NCBI GenBank assembly: GCA_937873035.1 | Contig: CALMVA010000075.1 | Coordinates: 1-50,749, forward strand | Origin: an uncultured Sphingomonadaceae bacterium | GTDB taxonomy: Bacteria > Pseudomonadota > Alphaproteobacteria > Sphingomonadales > Sphingomonadaceae | Length of the DNA: 50,749 nt | Direction of reading: 5' to 3' | The notes under the pieces: model-generated | Seen by the model: the letters and a program-made list of their open reading frames with translations, nothing else | Database searches by the model: none | Told to the model about the DNA's origin: nothing | In this document: positions 1 through 9,979 of the stretch, piece by piece | Numbering within the stretch: the stretch's first letter is position 1 | Layout of the letters: every line of letters starts with the position of its first letter | Position numbers and translations under genes: made by a program

Positions 1-311
<311 letters not shown>

Positions 312-317
312 TATATC

Positions 318-692
318 ATGACTCGCATCCTTGCTGATCTGCCTGATGAAGACATTGAACGGCTCGACCGCATAGCGCGGGAGCAGGGTAAAAGCCGTGC
401 GGCGGTTTTGCGCGAAGCAGTGTCTGCCTATAATGCGCAGCCGCTGGAAGGGGATACCAGTTGGATCGACCAGGGGTTCGGCCTTTGGGCGCGGCATGGC
501 ATTTCGCATGATCCCAAGGACTATGACCGGAAGCGCCGTGCCGAATGGACGCGCTATTGGGATGATGACTATGAAGAGGTTCGCGCTGAATCTCCCGAAA
601 TGTTTGACGAGGAAGATGATCGCCAGCGGCAGATTTACCTTGATATGATGGTCGGGAAATACCCGGCCTCCAAGGCATCGGCGCGCAAGTGA
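318..692 (+). CDS. CopG/RHH-family antitoxin with acidic C-terminal extension
   Basis: A 124-residue protein. Residues 1-45 fit a ribbon-helix-helix DNA-binding fold: a short beta strand (TRILADLP) followed by two helices with the DRIAREQGKSRAAVLREAV pattern. Residues 50-80 look like a toxin-binding tail. The last 40 residues are strongly acidic (DDDYEEV, DEEDD), which makes the protein longer than a typical RHH antitoxin of about 80 residues. The next gene starts inside its stop codon (GTGA at 689-692), as in translationally coupled antitoxin-toxin pairs. It is likely to bind the TGATATCA repeats upstream and repress the operon. Function is by family; the extension's role is unknown. Confidence 0.85.
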   Translation: MTRILADLPDEDIERLDRIAREQGKSRAAVLREAVSAYNAQPLEGDTSWIDQGFGLWARHGISHDPKDYDRKRRAEWTRYWDDDYEEVRAESPEMFDEEDDRQRQIYLDMMVGKYPASKASARK

Positions 693-1069
693 GCGGCTTT
701 GCGTTTGACGCCAACATCGTGATTGATGCGCTTGCTGGCTTTCCGCCTGCGCGGGCGGAAATCCAGCGTGCTGTGGCTCTGGGATCTCGGCCATGGATCA
801 GCCGCATGGTGTGGATTGAGGTGCTCTCAAAAGGCAATGAGGCGCTGGTGCGCGACGCAGTGGGGTTTCTATCGCGATTTGGCCTTGATGAAATTGACGA
901 TGAAATCTCGCATCGCGCGGCAGCACTGCGGCGTGAGCGCCCCAGGCTTAAATCGCCCGACGCCATTATTCTCGCCACTGCCCAGACGCGCGGGCGCGTT
1001 CTTATTACTCGAAACACCAAGGATTTTCCGGCAGAGATGCCGGGTATCCGTGTCCCCTATACCCTGTAA
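689..1069 (+). CDS. vapC: VapC-like PIN-domain toxin (ribonuclease)
   Basis: A 126-residue PIN-domain protein starting at GTG, overlapping the antitoxin stop by four bases. The acidic metal-binding residues expected for PIN nucleases are present: D7 in FDANIVID, E44 in WIEVLSKG, D91 in SPDAIILATA and D112 in TRNTKDFP. VapC toxins cleave tRNA or rRNA and stop translation when the labile antitoxin is lost. The active site looks intact, so the toxin is probably functional. The stop codon lies 16 bp before glmS, so readthrough transcription into glmS is possible. The RNA target cannot be predicted from the sequence. Confidence 0.88.
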   Translation: MSGFAFDANIVIDALAGFPPARAEIQRAVALGSRPWISRMVWIEVLSKGNEALVRDAVGFLSRFGLDEIDDEISHRAAALRRERPRLKSPDAIILATAQTRGRVLITRNTKDFPAEMPGIRVPYTL

Positions 1070-1085
1070 GGAAAGCAGAACTCCC

Positions 1086-2909
<1,824 letters not shown>

Positions 2910-2916
2910 GCGGCGG

Positions 2917-3297
2917 ATGACGCATCACGCTGAGGGCGGATGCCATTGTGGGGCAGTGCGATTTCGCGTCATGCTGCCATCGACCGAGGTGGAACTGCTC
3001 GACTGCAATTGCTCGATGTGTGCGAAGACGGGGTTTCTCCACCTCATCGTGCCGCATGGCGATTTCCAACTGGTGTCGGGGCAGGCCGAGCTGTCGCGCT
3101 ACCGCTTTGGCACGGGGGCTGCCGAGCATCTGTTCTGCAAGGCGTGCGGCATCAAGAGCTTCTACCAGCCGCGCTCGCACCCGCAGGCGTGGAGCGTCAA
3201 TTACCGCTGTCTGGATGAAGGGCATGGGCTTGTGCCCAGCATGACCGGCTTTGATGGCCGCAATTGGGAAACGGCCCGCGCAAAACTGGAAGGCTGA
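2917..3297 (+). CDS. GFA family (CENP-V/GFA domain) zinc protein
   Basis: A 126-residue protein of the glutathione-dependent formaldehyde-activating enzyme family. The zinc-binding cysteines are visible: GGCHCGAVRF near the N-terminus, CNCSMCAKTG at about residues 29-38, and CKACGIKSF at about 86-94. Members bind structural and catalytic zinc; some are linked to S-hydroxymethylglutathione formation, but most have no proven reaction. It starts 7 bp after the glmS stop and is followed 3 bp later by a small membrane peptide gene, so it is probably co-transcribed with glmS. The substrate is not predictable. Confidence 0.9.
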   Translation: MTHHAEGGCHCGAVRFRVMLPSTEVELLDCNCSMCAKTGFLHLIVPHGDFQLVSGQAELSRYRFGTGAAEHLFCKACGIKSFYQPRSHPQAWSVNYRCLDEGHGLVPSMTGFDGRNWETARAKLEG

Positions 3298-3300
3298 CGC

Positions 3301-3447
3301 ATGAGCGCAACCCGGATCATCATTATCGTCGTGTTGCTGGTTATTAGCGCACATCTGCTCCTGTTCGGCTGGCTGCGGCGGCGCATCGCGCAGGCCAGGC
3401 GCGAACAGGAGGAAAAGAACGGATCAATCACCCCATCGGATACATGA
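3301..3447 (+). CDS. Small single-pass membrane peptide (48 aa)
   Basis: This short frame starts with ATG three bases after the GFA stop. It encodes a hydrophobic segment ([20 protein letters not shown]) followed by a highly charged tail ([18 protein letters not shown]). This is the layout of a one-helix inner-membrane protein with a basic cytoplasmic juxtamembrane stretch. Its 3' end overlaps the convergent aldo/keto reductase gene by 20 bp. No family is recognised. Support comes from tight coupling to the upstream gene and the clear transmembrane-plus-charged pattern. Confidence 0.6.
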   Translation: MSATRIIIIVVLLVISAHLLLFGWLRRRIAQARREQEEKNGSITPSDT

Positions 3448-4444
3448 TCTCGCGGCTGATCTTGTAGATGGCCTTCATCACATCATCGGGCAGCACCATG
3501 TCTGCGGCAGCGAGGATCGGCGCGACTTGGGCTTCGGTGGTCACGCCGACGATGGTGGACGCGACATAATCATGCTGCTTCGACCATGCGGTCGCCATCG
3601 TCACGAGGTCCATTCCGGCCTCGGCGGCAAGCGCCAGATAGCGCTCGGTTGCGGCCAGTGACTTATCGTTGACGAACCGTTTGGCCATTTCTGCCTGACG
3701 CCCGCCGAGCGACAGATAGCGCGAGAAGCGCGCGCCTTCCGGCGTGGCACCGCCCTGATATTTGCCCGAAAGAACGCCGCCTGCGAGCGGCGAATAGGGG
3801 ATGAGGCTCACGCCTTCCTCGCGGCAGACCTGCGCCAGCTCATCCTCGAAGCGGCGGTTGTTCATGCTGAAATTATTCTGGATCGTGTGGTAGCGCGCAA
3901 CGCCAAGGCGTTCCGATGCCTGTATGGACTTCATCAGCCCCCAGCTCGTTTCATTGGAGCAGCCAAGGATGCGCACCTTGCCTGCGCGAACCAGTTCATC
4001 GAGCGTTTCCATCGTTTCTTCATAAGCCGTGCCATGGTCGGGCCAGTGCGTCTGGTAGAGATCGATATAATCCGTCTGGAGGCGCTTGAGGCTGCCTTCG
4101 ATCGCGGTGGTGATGTTGTGGCGATCAAGCGCGGTCATGCCGCCACGGCAGGGGGATTTGAACCAGACATGGCTCGGCCCGGACACCTTTGTGGCGAGAA
4201 TGATGGCGTCGCGCGGCTTGGTCTTGAGCCAGCGGCCGACGATTTCCTCTGTGCGGCCAACCCATTTCACATCGGGCGGCACAGGATAGCCTTCTGCCGT
4301 GTCGAAAAAGTTGATGCCCGCCTCATAGGACATATCGAGAATCCGATGCGCGGTTGCCTCATCGGCCTGACTGCCGAAGGTCATGGTGCCCATACAAATG
4401 TCAGATACGTAGATGGCGCTTTTTCCGAGGCGGCGATGCTGCAT
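3428..4444 (-). CDS. Aldo/keto reductase (Tas-like)
   Basis: A 338-residue TIM-barrel NADPH-dependent reductase. The start MQHRRLGKS is preceded by a good AGGAGA ribosome site; a longer frame upstream is not supported. Family residues are visible: Asp and Tyr in [11 protein letters not shown], Lys in ILATKVSG and His in QTHWPDHG, which together form the catalytic tetrad. The C-terminal cofactor region ([21 protein letters not shown]) is also present. The long loop after the lysine ([18 protein letters not shown]) is typical of the Tas group. The natural substrate is unknown. The gene is convergent with the glmS group and transcribed in the same direction as the two genes to its right. Confidence 0.93.
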   Translation of the reverse strand: MQHRRLGKSAIYVSDICMGTMTFGSQADEATAHRILDMSYEAGINFFDTAEGYPVPPDVKWVGRTEEIVGRWLKTKPRDAIILATKVSGPSHVWFKSPCRGGMTALDRHNITTAIEGSLKRLQTDYIDLYQTHWPDHGTAYEETMETLDELVRAGKVRILGCSNETSWGLMKSIQASERLGVARYHTIQNNFSMNNRRFEDELAQVCREEGVSLIPYSPLAGGVLSGKYQGGATPEGARFSRYLSLGGRQAEMAKRFVNDKSLAATERYLALAAEAGMDLVTMATAWSKQHDYVASTIVGVTTEAQVAPILAAADMVLPDDVMKAIYKISREIMYPMG

Positions 4445-4466
4445 GGGGTTCTCCTGCGGGTGTCTG

Positions 4467-4922
4467 TTATGGTTTGAACGGCAATATGGATCGATACTGC
4501 GCAAGCGGTGGGGCGCCTGCAAGCGGGAAGCCTGATTTCAGCATGAAATAATGGCGCACGATCTCTGCCTGTTGCTCGATGCCATAACGGTCGAGCAGCC
4601 AGCCGGGGCGCAGCACATAGTCATAACGGCAAAAGGGATGGCGGCGCATCAGCAGGTTCACGCCCTGCTGATGCTGCCAGATATGTGTCATCTCATGGAT
4701 GAAGAGGCCTTGTTCGGAGATGTTCTGCGCGCAGAAGTCGTCGCAGAAATGCGGCCCTTCCGGGTGAAAGTGGATATGTCCGCGCGGCGCCATCACGATA
4801 TTGCGCGGTTGCAGCCACCACCATTTTCCGCGCACGAGGCGAACAGTCTCATAGGCAATGGCGTCGCCGAAGACGCTTTGGGCAAGGCGCTGTTCCGCCG
4901 GGGTAAGGGCGCGCCCGTTCAA
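4467..4922 (-). CDS. HExxH-containing protein (vgr-related family)
   Basis: A 151-residue protein with a zinc-metallopeptidase-like motif [12 protein letters not shown] (HEMTH at about residue 97) and a later [10 protein letters not shown] that could supply the third ligand glutamate. Similar sphingomonad proteins are annotated as vgr-related, without demonstrated function. There is no signal peptide. It starts at TTG, and that codon overlaps the stop of the preceding lipoprotein gene (TTGA at 4922-4919), so translation is probably coupled. The next in-frame Met is 44 codons in and would remove conserved-looking sequence, so the TTG start is preferred. Activity is unproven. Confidence 0.7.
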   Translation of the reverse strand: MNGRALTPAEQRLAQSVFGDAIAYETVRLVRGKWWWLQPRNIVMAPRGHIHFHPEGPHFCDDFCAQNISEQGLFIHEMTHIWQHQQGVNLLMRRHPFCRYDYVLRPGWLLDRYGIEQQAEIVRHYFMLKSGFPLAGAPPLAQYRSILPFKP

Positions 4923-5368
4923 TGGCCGTGGCCGCCGCCGGGCGCCTCGCCGGTTGCATCGACCGAGACCTTATGGCCATCGGAATACGTGAAGGTGAGC
5001 GTCACCTTGTCGCCCGCTTTCAGGCCCGGCTTCATATCGAACAGCATTGCGTGGCGGCCACCCGTTTCAAACTTGATCGTTGCGCCCTTGGGGATGGCAA
5101 GGCCATTGTCGATGGGCGTCATCGTCATCATGCCGCCTTCCATCTTCACATCGTGCATTTCGGTGCGGCCTGCTTGCGGGCTGCTGATCGAGATCAGGCG
5201 GCCATCCTTTTCGTCGCCATGAAGCGTGAAATAGGCCGCGCCCGGATTTCCGGCAACGGCAGGCAGACGCACGGTCGCATCGGTCACGGGCGCTGCTTCC
5301 TTCTGGTTGCACGCGGCAAGCGTCATCGCGCAAAAGGCAAGGGCGGCGGATATGGTTTTACGCTGCAC
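4919..5368 (-). CDS. PCu(A)C-like copper chaperone lipoprotein
   Basis: A 149-residue secreted protein. I choose the GTG at 5368 because GGAG lies 9 bases upstream, although the frame continues 15 codons back to an ATG at 5413. The N-terminus is a lipoprotein signal (ISAALAFCAMTLAAC) with lipobox LAAC. The mature part matches the PCu(A)C family: AAYFTLHG, the TEMHDVKMEGGMM segment with Cu(I)-binding His and Met, and GGRHAMLFDMKPGLKAGD with further His and Met ligands, plus a His-rich tail GGGHGH. These periplasmic proteins hand copper to cytochrome oxidase assembly factors. It is coupled to the downstream HExxH gene. Confidence 0.88.
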   Translation of the reverse strand: MQRKTISAALAFCAMTLAACNQKEAAPVTDATVRLPAVAGNPGAAYFTLHGDEKDGRLISISSPQAGRTEMHDVKMEGGMMTMTPIDNGLAIPKGATIKFETGGRHAMLFDMKPGLKAGDKVTLTFTYSDGHKVSVDATGEAPGGGHGH

Positions 5369-5459
5369 GGGCAATGGCTCCAGCTGGGAATCGGGACGAT
5401 CCGGGCATAGCAACGGCGCGCGTCCATTTCACCCCCGTCACAAAGTAGGCGGCGCATAC

Positions 5460-5487
5460 CTTGCGGGCGCGATTTCGCTTCCTATAT
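5460..5487 (+). promoter_or_regulatory. Heat-shock (RpoH-type) promoter of dnaK
   Basis: CTTGCG (5460-5465) and CCTATAT (5481-5487) are separated by 15 bp. This is close to the alphaproteobacterial sigma-32 pattern of CTTG, 17 bp, then CCTATAT or CCATAT. It lies 77 bp before the dnaK ATG. No CIRCE-type inverted repeat is visible, so control is more likely by RpoH than by HrcA. Confidence 0.65.
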
Positions 5488-5563
5488 CGCCTTTCGAAGC
5501 AATTGGCCGATCAATTCTGAGGGGAAGCGGCGGCCTTAATCCATACCGGGGTGAAAGAAGACT

Positions 5564-7459
5564 ATGGGTAAAGTAATTGGCATCGACCTTGGCACGACCA
5601 ACAGCTGCGTTTCGGTCATGGAAGGCGGCACGCCGAAGGTTATCGAAAATGCGGAAGGCGCGCGCACCACGCCGTCGATTGTGGCTTTTGCCAAGGATGG
5701 CGAGCGCCTGATTGGCCAGCCTGCAAAGCGTCAGGCCGTCACCAATCCTGAAAATACGGTTTATGCCGTGAAGCGCCTTATCGGCCGCCGGTTCGATGAT
5801 CCGATGACCAAGAAGGACATGGGCCTCGTTCCCTACACCATCTCCAAGGGCAAGAATGGCGACGCTTGGGTAACTGCTGGCGGCACCGATTATTCGCCGT
5901 CGCAGATTTCGGCCTTCACGCTCCAGAAGATGAAGGAAACCGCCGAGGCTTATCTTGGTGAAACCGTGACGCAGGCCGTTATCACCGTGCCCGCCTATTT
6001 CAACGATGCGCAGCGTCAGGCGACCAAGGACGCCGGCCAGATCGCGGGCCTTGAAGTCCTGCGCATTATCAACGAGCCGACGGCGGCGGCGCTTGCTTAT
6101 GGCCTCGACAAGAATGACGGCAAGACGATTGTCGTCTATGACCTTGGCGGCGGCACGTTCGACATCTCGGTTCTCGAAATCGGCGATGGCGTGTTTGAAG
6201 TGAAGTCCACCAACGGCGACACCTTCCTTGGCGGCGAAGACTTTGACTCCAAGGTCGTCGAGTTCCTTGCAGACGAGTTCAAGAAGGCCGAAGGCATCGA
6301 CCTGCGCGGCGACAAGCTCGCGCTCCAGCGCCTCAAGGAAGCTGCGGAAAAGGCGAAGATCGAGCTGTCTTCGGCGCAGTCGACCGAAGTCAACCTGCCC
6401 TTCATCACCGCCGACCAGTCGGGCCCGAAGCACTTGGTGAAGACGATCACGCGGTCTGACCTTGAAAAGCTGGTGGAAGATCTCATCCAGCGCACGCTGG
6501 AGCCGTGCCGCAAGGCGCTCGCCGATGCGGGCGTAAAGGCTGCTGACATTTCGGACGTCGTTCTCGTCGGCGGGATGACGCGTATGCCGCGCGTGCGCGA
6601 AGTCGTGAAGCAGTTCTTCGGCAAGGAACCGCATACCGGCGTGAACCCCGATGAAGTCGTGGCGATGGGCGCGGCCATTCAGGCAGGCGTGCTTCAGGGC
6701 GACGTGAAGGATGTTCTCCTGCTCGACGTGACGCCGCTTTCGCTCGGCATCGAAACGCTGGGCGGCGTGTTCACCCGCATGATCGACCGTAACACGACGA
6801 TCCCGACCAAGAAGAGCCAGGTCTATTCGACGGCAGACGATAACCAGCAGGCTGTCACCATCCGCGTGTTCCAGGGCGAGCGCGAAATGGCGGCGGACAA
6901 CAAGATGCTCGGCCAGTTTGACCTTGTTGGTATTCCGCCTGCACCGCGCGGCGTGCCGCAGATCGAAGTGACCTTCGACATTGACGCCAACGGTATCGTT
7001 TCGGTCCACGCCAAGGATAAGGGCACGGGCAAGGAGCAGCAGATCAAGATTCAGGCCTCTGGCGGGCTTTCGGATGCGGACATCGACCAGATGGTGCGCG
7101 ATGCCGAAGCCTTTGCCGATGAAGACAAGAAGCGTCGTGAAGCGGCAGAAGCCAAGAACAACGCGGAAAGCCTGATCCACACGACCGAGCGTCAGCTTGC
7201 TGAGCACGCCGACAAGGTTGATGACGCGCTCAAGTCTGAAATCGAAGCGGCGATTGCCGAAGCCAAGGCGGCGGTTGAAGGTGGTGATCCCACCGCGATG
7301 ACCGATAAGTCGCAGGCGCTGGCGCAGGTTTCGATGAAGCTGGGTCAGGCGATTTACGAGAAGGAACAGGCAAACGCAGCGTCGCCGGGTGCAGAAGCGC
7401 CGAAGGATGATGATGTCGTCGACGCCGAATTCTCGGAAGTCGACGAAAACAAGGGCTGA
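5564..7459 (+). CDS. dnaK: Chaperone DnaK (Hsp70)
   Basis: A 631-residue Hsp70. The ATPase domain begins with [11 protein letters not shown] and contains [18 protein letters not shown], the FLGGEDFD segment and [12 protein letters not shown]. The substrate-binding domain starts around residue 390 ([17 protein letters not shown]) and is followed by the helical lid. The C-terminus ends in the conserved [15 protein letters not shown] type of tail. It refolds and holds client proteins together with DnaJ and GrpE. The start follows a purine-rich GAAAGAAGA site. dnaJ lies 117 bp downstream, beyond an inverted-repeat element. A probable heat-shock promoter precedes it. Confidence 0.99.
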   Translation: MGKVIGIDLGTTNSCVSVMEGGTPKVIENAEGARTTPSIVAFAKDGERLIGQPAKRQAVTNPENTVYAVKRLIGRRFDDPMTKKDMGLVPYTISKGKNGDAWVTAGGTDYSPSQISAFTLQKMKETAEAYLGETVTQAVITVPAYFNDAQRQATKDAGQIAGLEVLRIINEPTAAALAYGLDKNDGKTIVVYDLGGGTFDISVLEIGDGVFEVKSTNGDTFLGGEDFDSKVVEFLADEFKKAEGIDLRGDKLALQRLKEAAEKAKIELSSAQSTEVNLPFITADQSGPKHLVKTITRSDLEKLVEDLIQRTLEPCRKALADAGVKAADISDVVLVGGMTRMPRVREVVKQFFGKEPHTGVNPDEVVAMGAAIQAGVLQGDVKDVLLLDVTPLSLGIETLGGVFTRMIDRNTTIPTKKSQVYSTADDNQQAVTIRVFQGEREMAADNKMLGQFDLVGIPPAPRGVPQIEVTFDIDANGIVSVHAKDKGTGKEQQIKIQASGGLSDADIDQMVRDAEAFADEDKKRREAAEAKNNAESLIHTTERQLAEHADKVDDALKSEIEAAIAEAKAAVEGGDPTAMTDKSQALAQVSMKLGQAIYEKEQANAASPGAEAPKDDDVVDAEFSEVDENKG

Positions 7460-7474
7460 GGCTTGAAACTCGCA

Positions 7475-7554
7475 CGTCATGCCAGTGCAGGCTGGCATCT
7501 CCTGACAAGGACGCGCGCTGCGTCCGGGAGATCCCGGCTTGCGCTGGCATGACG
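7475..7554. repeat. Intergenic inverted-repeat element (REP-like) between dnaK and dnaJ
   Basis: The two ends are inverted copies: the left end begins CGTCATGCCAGTGCAGG, and the right end read on the other strand begins CGTCATGCCAGCGCAAG. Each arm continues into GGCATCTCC/GGGATCTCC. Inside is a second hairpin, GGACGC (7509-7514) with GCGTCC (7520-7525). The whole 80-bp unit can fold as a branched stem in the dnaK-dnaJ transcript. Such elements recur between genes in sphingomonad genomes and are probably non-autonomous. Confidence 0.8.
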
Positions 7555-7576
7555 AGGCGGGACGTAGGGGGACCTC

Positions 7577-8692
7577 ATGTCCGACGATTATTACGAACTT
7601 CTGGAAGTCGAGCGCACGGCGGATGACGGAACGATCAAATCGTCCTACCGCAAGCTCGCGATGCGTTATCACCCGGACAAGAATCCGGGCTGTGCGGATT
7701 CCGAAGCCAGGTTCAAGGCGATCAGCGAAGCCTATGACGTTCTGAAAGACCCGCAAAAGCGGGCCGCCTACGATCAATATGGCAAAGCCGCCTTCCAGAA
7801 TGGCGGCGGCGGTGGCCCGCAGGATTTTGGCGGATTTTCGGACATTTTCGAGAATATCTTTGGCGAGTTCATGGGCGGTGGCCGTGGCCGCCAGCGCGGG
7901 CCGCAGCGTGGCGCGGACCTGCGCTACGATCTTGAAATCACATTCGAGGAAGCCTTTAACGGCAAGCAGACCGAAATCTCGATTGAGGTATCGGCGAGTT
8001 GCGAGCCATGCGGCGGCGCGGGCGCCAAGCCGGGCACCTCGGCTTCAGCGTGCGGCACCTGCGGTGGCCATGGTCAGGTGCGCGCGCAGCAGGGCTTTTT
8101 CGTGGTCGAGCGGACGTGCCCTTCATGCCATGGCTCTGGCCGCGTCATTTCCGATCCCTGCACGAGCTGCCGGGGCGAGGGGCGCGTGGTCAAGCCCAAG
8201 ACGCTCTCGGTCAACATTCCGCGCGGCGTGGATGATGGCACGCGCATCCGCCTGTCGGGCGAAGGTGAGGCGGGGGCGCGGGGCGCCCCTGCGGGGGGTC
8301 TCTACATCTTCCTGCACCTGAAGCGGCATCCGGTGTTTCAGCGCGAAGGCACGACGCTGTTCTGCAAGGTGCCGATCAGCATCACGACCGCCGCGCTCGG
8401 CGGTTGCATCAAGGTGCCGGGCCTTGACCGTGTGGAGCATGAAATCCGTATTCCGGCAGGCATCCAGTCTGGCAAGCAACTCCGCCAGCGCGGCGCGGGG
8501 ATGCCCGTGCTCAACGGGCGCGGCATGGGTGATCTGGTTGTGCAGATTGATGTTGAGACGCCCACCAAACTCACGGCGCGCCAGAAGGAAATTCTCGAAG
8601 CCTTTCGCGAGACCGAAACCGGCGAGGAATGTCCCCAATCGCGCGGCTTTTTCGACAAGCTCAAGGATATGTGGGACGATCTGACAGACTAG
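7577..8692 (+). CDS. dnaJ: Chaperone DnaJ (Hsp40, type I)
   Basis: A 371-residue co-chaperone of DnaK. The J domain (residues 1-70) has the HPD motif in [11 protein letters not shown] glycine-rich region with [16 protein letters not shown] follows. The zinc-finger domain has four CxxCxGxG repeats: [24 protein letters not shown] and CTSCRGEG. Two C-terminal beta-barrel substrate domains complete the protein. DnaJ stimulates the ATPase of DnaK and delivers unfolded clients. The second gene of the dnaKJ operon, it is probably read through the intervening repeat. Start chosen at ATG after GGGGGACCTC. Confidence 0.98.
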   Translation: MSDDYYELLEVERTADDGTIKSSYRKLAMRYHPDKNPGCADSEARFKAISEAYDVLKDPQKRAAYDQYGKAAFQNGGGGGPQDFGGFSDIFENIFGEFMGGGRGRQRGPQRGADLRYDLEITFEEAFNGKQTEISIEVSASCEPCGGAGAKPGTSASACGTCGGHGQVRAQQGFFVVERTCPSCHGSGRVISDPCTSCRGEGRVVKPKTLSVNIPRGVDDGTRIRLSGEGEAGARGAPAGGLYIFLHLKRHPVFQREGTTLFCKVPISITTAALGGCIKVPGLDRVEHEIRIPAGIQSGKQLRQRGAGMPVLNGRGMGDLVVQIDVETPTKLTARQKEILEAFRETETGEECPQSRGFFDKLKDMWDDLTD

Positions 8693-8830
8693 GTGTTTGG
8701 TCCCGGCATTGGATGGTGCGGGTTTAAGCTGAAGCGTTCTGGTTTGGTTGTCCAGCAGTTGGCATTCGTCCCTTTCTTGGGCTACTCGCGCTACAGCTAT
8801 CCATTGACAGTATTGCCCACATAACACACC

Positions 8831-9553
8831 ATGCGGGCCGTGGAGGGTGCACAAATCTCTGGCCATTATCGATGGACCGTCATCGCAGAGATTGCGGCGT
8901 TCGTCGTCTTTGCCCTTCTATCCAAGTATCTGATGAGCTTGCTTTTCTGGCGCTATGCGGGGCCGGCATCGCTCCTCCTGACGCTTGGTTTGCTGACCCT
9001 GTATATTCGCGCGACAGGATTACGATGGTCGGCGATGGGCCTTGTTCCGCTGCGGGGATGGAAACCCAAGCTGATGGTCATTCCCCAGGCGGGCCTGACG
9101 TTGGTCGCGTTCGCGGCCATCGTCGCGCTGACGACGATCGCCGGACCTGCGATCGGTCTCGCGTTCCTGGCCGAGATTCCGGCAGGCGTCGAAAATCGCT
9201 GGGGTGACGTTGCCGGCAGCCTGCCTCACTATCTGCTCTGGCTCGGCATCGTCTGGACAGCCGCCGCCTTTGGCGAGGAGATGTTCTTTCGCGGCTACCT
9301 CGTCACCCGCCTGCAATTGGTGTTTCGGGATGGCTGGCTTGGGTCGGCCTTCGCCATTTTCCTTTCCGCGCTGATTTTCGGCTATGGCCATTTCTACTAT
9401 CAGGGCTGGCGTGGCGCGGTCGTGACCTGCGGGATCGGCTTGGCGTTCGGCACGATGTTCTTGCTGTTCAAGCGCAACCTATGGCCCCTCATTCTGTTGC
9501 ACGGCATCATCGATACGCTGACGTTCACTGCCATATTTATGGAGTGGAAGTAA
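8831..9553 (+). CDS. CPBP-family intramembrane protease (Abi/CAAX-like)
   Basis: A 240-residue polytopic membrane protein with about six hydrophobic helices. The three CPBP signatures are present: GEEMFFRGYL (EExxxR, around residue 153), FGYGHFYYQG (FxxxH, around residue 184), and the LLHGIIDT motif near the C-terminus. These glutamate-type proteases cleave substrates inside the membrane; bacterial members process or give immunity to peptides in some systems. No bacteriocin genes are nearby. No ribosome site precedes the ATG at 8831, so the true start may be the GTG three codons later. Substrate unknown. Confidence 0.9.
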   Translation: MRAVEGAQISGHYRWTVIAEIAAFVVFALLSKYLMSLLFWRYAGPASLLLTLGLLTLYIRATGLRWSAMGLVPLRGWKPKLMVIPQAGLTLVAFAAIVALTTIAGPAIGLAFLAEIPAGVENRWGDVAGSLPHYLLWLGIVWTAAAFGEEMFFRGYLVTRLQLVFRDGWLGSAFAIFLSALIFGYGHFYYQGWRGAVVTCGIGLAFGTMFLLFKRNLWPLILLHGIIDTLTFTAIFMEWK

Positions 9554-9675
9554 CCATAGAAGCCGGAGCAGGTCGGAGGCTTCATGACAGCTTTGCCACC
9601 AGCTGTGGATATTCCTGTTTATGAGTTCCCTACTTGGAATTTAGGGCGGCCTTCCCAAGTTAATGCAAAAGAAAA

Positions 9676-9708
9676 GCCCGCCGGGGGAGAGGAGCCGGCG
9701 GGCTTTTT
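9676..9708. terminator. Bidirectional intrinsic terminator
   Basis: A GCCCGCCGG (9676-9684)/CCGGCGGGC (9695-9703) stem is flanked by A-rich sequence on the left and TTTTT on the right, so it can terminate from either strand. It lies 120 bp after the CPBP gene (plus strand) and 32 bp after the 27-residue gene (minus strand). Confidence 0.85.
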
Positions 9709-9739
9709 CTGTGTCTGTCTGAGAGAGCGTCGTCGGCGC

Positions 9740-9823
9740 TTACTGGCCGAAGATGATCCCAAGCATGATGCCCTGCGTCATCAAGCCGATCGCAACGCTC
9801 GCTACGCGCGTAACGTAGGTCAT
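9740..9823 (-). CDS. 27-residue hydrophobic micropeptide
   Basis: A complete short frame encodes MTYVTRVASVAIGLMTQGIM followed by LGIIFGQ: one hydrophobic helix with a basic N-terminal end. The ATG has an AAGGA ribosome site 11 bases upstream. The frame is followed after 32 bp by a strong terminator and preceded by a leader hairpin and dense palindromes. Thus it has a full transcription unit of its own despite its size. No family is recognised. It could be a membrane regulator peptide, a type I toxin-like peptide or a stress peptide; the sequence does not decide. Confidence 0.6.
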   Translation of the reverse strand: MTYVTRVASVAIGLMTQGIMLGIIFGQ

Positions 9824-9845
9824 AACCTGTTTTCCTTATGTTATC

Positions 9846-9869
9846 GTCGAAAGGGGGCACCCTCTCGAC
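9846..9869 (-). promoter_or_regulatory. Leader hairpin upstream of the 27-residue gene
   Basis: On the minus strand GTCGAGAGGG pairs with CCCTTTCGAC around a TGCC loop: ten pairs, one of them G-U. It sits 23-46 nt before the ATG, just upstream of the ribosome site. It has no U-run, so it is more likely an mRNA-stability or translation-control structure than a terminator. Confidence 0.55.
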
Positions 9870-9886
9870 ACGGCGCATATGTGCAC

Positions 9887-9975
9887 TGCAACATAAGTTT
9901 TCAAACGCAACGGCTGCAATTACGATTGCAGAAAATGCAATCAAATGTTGCGAATATGTAAATTCGCAACTGCAA
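9887..9975. promoter_or_regulatory. Cluster of TGCAA/CGCAA palindromes (candidate operator array)
   Basis: Between the end of purB and the 27-residue gene there are eight TGCAA/CGCAA words in either orientation (at 9887, 9906, 9915, 9926, 9936, 9948, 9965, 9971). Two perfect inverted repeats stand out: CTGCAAT-TACG-ATTGCAG (9914-9931) and TTGCGAAT-ATGTAA-ATTCGCAA (9948-9969). The stretch is AT-rich compared with its surroundings. This is a probable binding array for an unidentified regulator of the small gene. Confidence 0.5.
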
Positions 9976-9979
9976 CAAA

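Noticed and set aside
723..1085. N-terminal extension of glmS through vapC
   Set aside because: Cys2 of the glutaminase must be next to the initiator Met, which is true only for ATG 1086.
1069..1085. glmS ribozyme or riboswitch before glmS
   Set aside because: The gap is only 16 bp, with vapC coding directly upstream; there is no room for it.
5438..7777. A 779-codon open frame on the minus strand opposite dnaK
   Set aside because: It runs opposite dnaK, has no ribosome site or domain and is explained by the biased codons of a highly expressed gene.
9584..9961. Plus-strand frame of 125 codons after the CPBP gene
   Set aside because: It spans a terminator and palindromes and is opposite a better-supported 27-codon gene.
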